A stretch of DNA of 64,000 nucleotides, taken from the NCBI RefSeq assembly GCF_000720485.1, contig NZ_JOAX01000029.1, positions 30,738-94,737 on the forward strand, given 5' to 3'. The notes under the pieces were generated by a model. That model was given only the letters and a program-made list of their open reading frames with translations. It had not been told where the DNA came from and made no database searches. The DNA is from Streptomyces ochraceiscleroticus (GTDB lineage Bacteria > Actinomycetota > Actinomycetes > Streptomycetales > Streptomycetaceae). The translations under genes and the position numbers were made by a program. Each line of letters starts with the position of its first letter. The first letter of the stretch is position 1. Of the stretch, positions 59,573 through 64,000 are shown piece after piece.

Positions 59573-60682
59573 GTGGTTACCTATTTCGATGCCGTCAATG
59601 AAGCGCTGGAGCGCCTGGACGATTTGGGATACGAGCGCGGCGACCGCAACGAACTGGTCAATCACGGCCCGATGGCGTCCGAGGTGCTGGCCACCCTCGG
59701 TCACGGTGATCAGATCGGTACGTGGGTCGAGGTCTACCGCGCCAAACCGCATCACGACAGACCCGCGCCTTTCCTTCCCCTCGACGCGTCGGACGAAGGC
59801 TCCTGGCGCTCCGCTCTGGGTGATTTCAGCCGGGCGGGCGACTGGGAGCAACTGTTCTTCCGTGAACTGACCGACGCACCCTGGCGCGACGTGCTCGTCC
59901 GATGGTGGCCGCGCCTCATCTCCGGCCTCCTGGCGGGTATTACGCACGGTGCGATCCGAACGGCGCACGCCGTGCGCAGCCTGTCCGGCACTCCGCAGCC
60001 GAGTCGGGCCCAGCTCACCGAACTCGCGCGCGGGCTCGCCTATTGGGCGGCCCGTTACCGCACCCTTCCTGGGGAGGCCGACTTCCGGGGAAAGGCCGAC
60101 TTGGCTCAGGCCGTGGCGGACATTCCTCGCGAGCAACTGGCGGCGTTCCTGGCCCCGCCGAAGGCGAGGGTGATCTCACGGGACAGACTCGACCGGATCT
60201 CCGAGATCCCCGGATACACCGAAGCGCTGCACGCCGTGGCTCCGAAGGACCCGCAGTTGCTCCTGAGCGAGATGACGGCCGAGTTCGCCGGTCTCTACCT
60301 CGTCCACACCGAGATCTATCCCATTCCGCTGCTGCACGGCGTGACGCTGCCTGCCGCCGTCCGGATCGTCCTGCCCCACCTTCCGCCGGCAATGCGGCTG
60401 CCGACGGTTGCCGCCGTCTGGCAGCTCCATGTGGCGCTGCTCCTCTCCTTCACCGGCGGTCGCCGAGGCGAGGACACGGCGCGCGAGGCCGCGCTGGAAA
60501 CCGAGGTCCCGCCCTTCGGCGAGCTGATCGCGCGCGCCGTGGAGCACAAGGACGAGCACGTCATCAAGTTCACCGAGGCGTGTCTGCGCGAGAACGGCCT
60601 GCGTCCCGATCCCCGCTACGCCGCCGCGGTCCAGGCCGCCCAAGCGCGCATTCCGACGCCCGAGAGCGGCCTCATTCCGTGA
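59573..60682 (+). CDS. Questin-oxidase-like protein (DUF4243)
   Basis: A 369-aa soluble, mostly helical protein with the hallmarks of the questin-oxidase-like family: NELVNHGPMASEVLATLGHG near the N-terminus, WRDVLVRWWPRLISGLLAG, HGAIRTAHAVRSL and LYLVHTEIYPIPLLHGVT. The conserved His residues in NHGPM, THGAIRTAH and LLHGVT are likely cofactor or catalytic residues. Fungal members perform Baeyer-Villiger-type cleavage of anthraquinones (questin oxidase, GedK). GTG at 59573 has GAGGAG upstream. With the LLM enzyme it may form an oxidative pair in breakdown or tailoring of an aromatic compound (inference). Confidence 0.78.
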   Translation: MVTYFDAVNEALERLDDLGYERGDRNELVNHGPMASEVLATLGHGDQIGTWVEVYRAKPHHDRPAPFLPLDASDEGSWRSALGDFSRAGDWEQLFFRELTDAPWRDVLVRWWPRLISGLLAGITHGAIRTAHAVRSLSGTPQPSRAQLTELARGLAYWAARYRTLPGEADFRGKADLAQAVADIPREQLAAFLAPPKARVISRDRLDRISEIPGYTEALHAVAPKDPQLLLSEMTAEFAGLYLVHTEIYPIPLLHGVTLPAAVRIVLPHLPPAMRLPTVAAVWQLHVALLLSFTGGRRGEDTAREAALETEVPPFGELIARAVEHKDEHVIKFTEACLRENGLRPDPRYAAAVQAAQARIPTPESGLIP

Positions 60683-60757
60683 CGTCCTCGGAAGCGCACG
60701 GGCTCCGGCGCGACGCCGTGGCGGCCACAGGCAGTACGCCATCCACTGTGTGCGGGT

Positions 60758-60889
60758 TCAGGTGTGCTGTCGCCAGACGAGTGCGGCGGCGGCCAGCAGC
60801 GTGACGGCCGCGATGTCGATCCGTGCCACGCGTCTCGTCGCGTTGTTGAGACGCGGTGCGGAGTGCGCGAGAAGTACGAACGATCCCAT
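60758..60889 (-). CDS. Possible small membrane peptide (43 aa)
   Basis: A short open frame from ATG 60889 with a basic middle (RLNNATRRVAR) and a single hydrophobic C-terminal helix (IDIAAVTLLAAAALVW). It starts 20 bp downstream of the chorismate-mutase stop on the same strand and could be co-transcribed. No homologue comes to mind and no good ribosome-binding site is seen. The rest of the 60683-60909 gap shows nothing. Confidence 0.3.
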   Translation of the reverse strand: MGSFVLLAHSAPRLNNATRRVARIDIAAVTLLAAAALVWRQHT

Positions 60890-60909
60890 GCTGATCGCCC
60901 CTGTCGGGT

Positions 60910-61608
60910 TCAGGGTTCGGAGACGTGGTCGCATACGGAGCGCACGGCGCGTGCCAGGGCGATCGTGTGCAGCGGATCCAGGTGTTCGTCCCGCACGACA
61001 TGTGCCGAGGTGACGGTCAGGACAGGGATGCAGGACGGGGAACGGCGTGCGGGCGCGGAGTCGGCGATGGCGCGTACGAGGCCCTCGTTGATGCGGTTGA
61101 TCTCCTTGCGGACCTCGTTGAGGTCGGGGCGCGTGGTGGGGGCCTGGGCGGGATCGGCGGCCCAGCGGCGGTGCAGACCGCGCTGCACGATCTTGTTCGC
61201 CTCGATCTGGTCGCGGAAGACGGCCACCGTGCGGTCGGGGTCGGCACCCAGTTCGCGGGCGCGCTGGGCCACCGCGTCGAGCACCTGCTGCTCCCGCGCC
61301 GGGTCGTCGATGGGGCTGCCGGTGCCCCACTTCGCCGCCGCGACGAGGTCGGCGGTGGCCAGCCGCTCGGCCGACAGCGCGGCGATCGGACGCAGCGCAG
61401 CGTACTGGCCCGGATGCGAGGCGTACGGACCCGGCTGCGAGGCGTACTGGCCCGGCTGCGCGGCCGACGGAGCGGCGTGGGCCGCCGGGGCCGCGACCGC
61501 GCCGGGCGCTCCGGTGCACAGGACGGTCGCGGCAGCGGCGGTGACCAGCGCGCGGCGGATGAGGACGCGCCGCGGTGCACCACGGCGGGCGGGACTGCTG
61601 AGAGGCAC
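60910..61608 (-). CDS. Secreted chorismate mutase (gamma subclass, AroQ)
   Basis: A 232-aa exported chorismate mutase like mycobacterial *MtCM. GTG at 61608 has GAAGGG at good spacing. A twin-Arg-like basic n-region (RRVLIRRALV) is followed by an Ala-rich hydrophobic core and cleavage near AVAAPAAHA. A linker carries three 7-residue repeats, QPGQYAS, QPGPYAS and HPGQYAA. The catalytic helical domain has LVAAAKWGTGSPIDDPAREQ, FRDQIEANKIVQRGL and DLNEVRKEINRINEGL. Two C-terminal Cys residues (PSCIP and RSVCDH) match the disulfide of *MtCM. It would turn chorismate into prephenate outside the membrane; why is unknown for the family. Confidence 0.88.
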   Translation of the reverse strand: MPLSSPARRGAPRRVLIRRALVTAAAATVLCTGAPGAVAAPAAHAAPSAAQPGQYASQPGPYASHPGQYAALRPIAALSAERLATADLVAAAKWGTGSPIDDPAREQQVLDAVAQRARELGADPDRTVAVFRDQIEANKIVQRGLHRRWAADPAQAPTTRPDLNEVRKEINRINEGLVRAIADSAPARRSPSCIPVLTVTSAHVVRDEHLDPLHTIALARAVRSVCDHVSEP

Positions 61609-61693
61609 GGATTGCCCTTCTCGGTCGGTTGGGCGTATCGCCTTGTTCTACTCGATCAACGACCGTTCGGGCTACCGGGGCCGGCTCTCCGAC

Positions 61694-62392
61694 TCACCCC
61701 TCCCGCGCCAGGAACCCCCGTACCGCTTCGAGGAATTCGCGCGGCCGCTCCTCGTGGACGAGATGGCCGGCGCCGTCGATCGTGACCAGTTCGGCGTGCG
61801 GGATCAGCTCCGCCATACGGGCCAGGTGCTCCTGCGGGATGTGGCTGTCGGCGCCGCCGCCGATCACCAGCGTCGGCGCGGTGATCCGCGGGAGGCCGTC
61901 CCACCAGCCCGGGTCCGGCGCGTTCCGCTCCGCCACCACCGCCGCCTTCGCCGCCCAGTCGAACGCGGCCGGTCCGGGCGGCGCTTCCGGCACCTCCTGC
62001 GGCGGCTCGGCGGGCAGCGGCGGCGCCGCCTCCTCCAGGACCAGCCGGGCCACCAGTTCGGGCCGCTCGGCGGCCAGCAGCAGCGCCGTCACCGCGCCCA
62101 GGGAGTGGCCGATCAGCGTGACCTCGTCGAGCCGCAGCTCCCGGAGGAAGCCGATCGCATCGTCCCGCCACCGCTCGAAGCCGTACTCGCCGGGCCAGTC
62201 GCTCTGCCCGTGCCCCCGCTGGTCCAGCGCGTACACCCGGTGGGTGGTCGCCAGCTGGCCGACCACCCCGCGCCAGTCCTCACCGTCCTCGCCGAGGCAG
62301 TGCAGCAGTACGGCCGGGGGCGCGTCCGCCTCGCCCCACGCCCGGTACGCCAGCTCGACCCCGTCCACCTGCACCTTCTGTACGTCCGCCAT
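61694..62392 (-). CDS. Alpha/beta-fold hydrolase
   Basis: A 232-aa cytoplasmic hydrolase. The nucleophile elbow is LIGHSLGAV (catalytic Ser), the oxyanion segment is VLLHCLGEDGEDW, the acid is probably in VIGGGADSHIP, and the catalytic His is in DGAGHLVHEE. It belongs to the broad proline-iminopeptidase/haloalkane-dehalogenase-like group. No substrate can be named. It is divergent from paaK, 138 bp away. Confidence 0.88.
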   Translation of the reverse strand: MADVQKVQVDGVELAYRAWGEADAPPAVLLHCLGEDGEDWRGVVGQLATTHRVYALDQRGHGQSDWPGEYGFERWRDDAIGFLRELRLDEVTLIGHSLGAVTALLLAAERPELVARLVLEEAAPPLPAEPPQEVPEAPPGPAAFDWAAKAAVVAERNAPDPGWWDGLPRITAPTLVIGGGADSHIPQEHLARMAELIPHAELVTIDGAGHLVHEERPREFLEAVRGFLAREG

Positions 62393-62474
62393 GGGCCGAA
62401 GGTACCCGCGGCGGCACGGTTCGAGACCCTTGACGTGTTCGCCGCCCGCTGATTACTTGATTTCGACACCGGCC

Positions 62475-62488
62475 ACCGAATGATCGGT
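62475..62488. promoter_or_regulatory. PaaR-like palindrome upstream of paaK
   Basis: ACCGA-ATGA-TCGGT has perfect 5-bp arms. ACCG/CGGT half-sites are characteristic of PaaR-type TetR operators in actinobacterial phenylacetate genes. The possible ATG at 62480 lies at its centre, which argues that this is control DNA, not the gene start. Confidence 0.5.
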
Positions 62489-62530
62489 CGGCGTCCGGGT
62501 GACCGGTACGGACACGGGCGGTGCATGCGG

Positions 62531-63887
<1,357 letters not shown>

Positions 63888-63892
<5 letters not shown>

Positions 63893-63947
63893 CCCGGGCT
63901 TCTCCGATGCCTGGCCTGGCCTGGCCCGACGTGACCCGAGCTTCTCC
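63888..63947. repeat. Direct repeat across the paaK stop codon
   Basis: CGTGACCCGGGCTTCTCC (63888-63905) recurs as CGTGACCCGAGCTTCTCC (63930-63947), 17 of 18 bases identical. Between them is a short CTGGC repeat (about 63911-63927). Confidence 0.6.
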
Positions 63948-63959
63948 TGGGGCTTCCCC

Positions 63960-64000
<41 letters not shown>

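Overview
The window is high-GC DNA with the codon use and gene style of Streptomyces: GTG and TTG starts, ATGA/GTGA stop-start overlaps, almost no TTA codons, an NsdA-type regulator, a LAL regulator, a bacterial terpene synthase, an MsiK-type sugar ATPase and a DUF397 protein. It is a chromosomal stretch of catabolic operons, each with its own regulator, mixed with envelope, signalling and specialised-metabolism genes. I see no rRNA or tRNA gene, CRISPR array, insertion sequence or phage gene. The extreme right end (34 consecutive C) looks like an assembly or contig-end artefact.

Layout, left to right. (1) 1-6580, minus strand: a three-gene unit coding for a kleisin-like protein, a small winged-helix/KITE-like protein and a very large SMC-type ATPase that runs off the left edge; this gene order recalls Muk/Mks/Wadjet condensins. 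(2) 6637-12423: a 5-oxoproline (pyroglutamate) regulon. It holds pyroglutamyl peptidase, the DUF969/DUF979 membrane pair, a GntR regulator and the PxpABC 5-oxoprolinase. Two copies of one 31-bp promoter-operator drive the divergent arms. (3) 12447-19429, minus: an MHS-type MFS transporter, a PuuB-like FAD oxidase, an XRE-cupin regulator with a leaderless promoter, and a 1201-aa OPLAH-type ATP-dependent oxoprolinase/hydantoinase, so two unrelated oxoprolinase types lie side by side. (4) 19524-23841: two GT4 glycosyltransferases (one MgtA-like), then pseudouridine kinase and pseudouridine-5'-phosphate glycosidase. (5) 24171-32917: a HEAT-repeat protein, a PAS-PP2C phosphatase, an NsdA-family regulator, a phosphotransferase with an in-frame TTA codon, and a secreted amidase. 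(6) 32980-41586: an alpha-glucoside operon (MsiK-like ATPase, binding protein, two permeases, GH13 glucosidase, aldo/keto reductase) opposite a LacI regulator.

(7) 41612-47627: a small conserved protein, a LAL regulator whose reading frame is broken just before its LuxR-type helix-turn-helix, a class I terpene synthase, a leucine-rich-repeat protein and a DUF397 protein. (8) 47739-53518: an acyl-CoA cluster resembling mycobacterial steroid genes: two thiolase-like proteins lacking the usual catalytic residues, a tandem DUF35 protein, an EchA19-like hydratase and a divergent FadD19-like ligase, with a palindrome between the last two. (9) 53482-58286, minus: a four-carbon acid-sugar operon (DeoR regulator, DUF1537 kinase, PdxA2 dehydrogenase, MFS transporter). 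(10) 58548-63892: an LLM flavin oxidoreductase with a questin-oxidase-like protein, a secreted chorismate mutase, an alpha/beta hydrolase and PaaK phenylacetate-CoA ligase behind a PaaR-like palindrome.

All calls come from reading translations and motifs. No database search was run, so family names rest on recognisable motifs and remembered homologues, and substrate assignments are inference.
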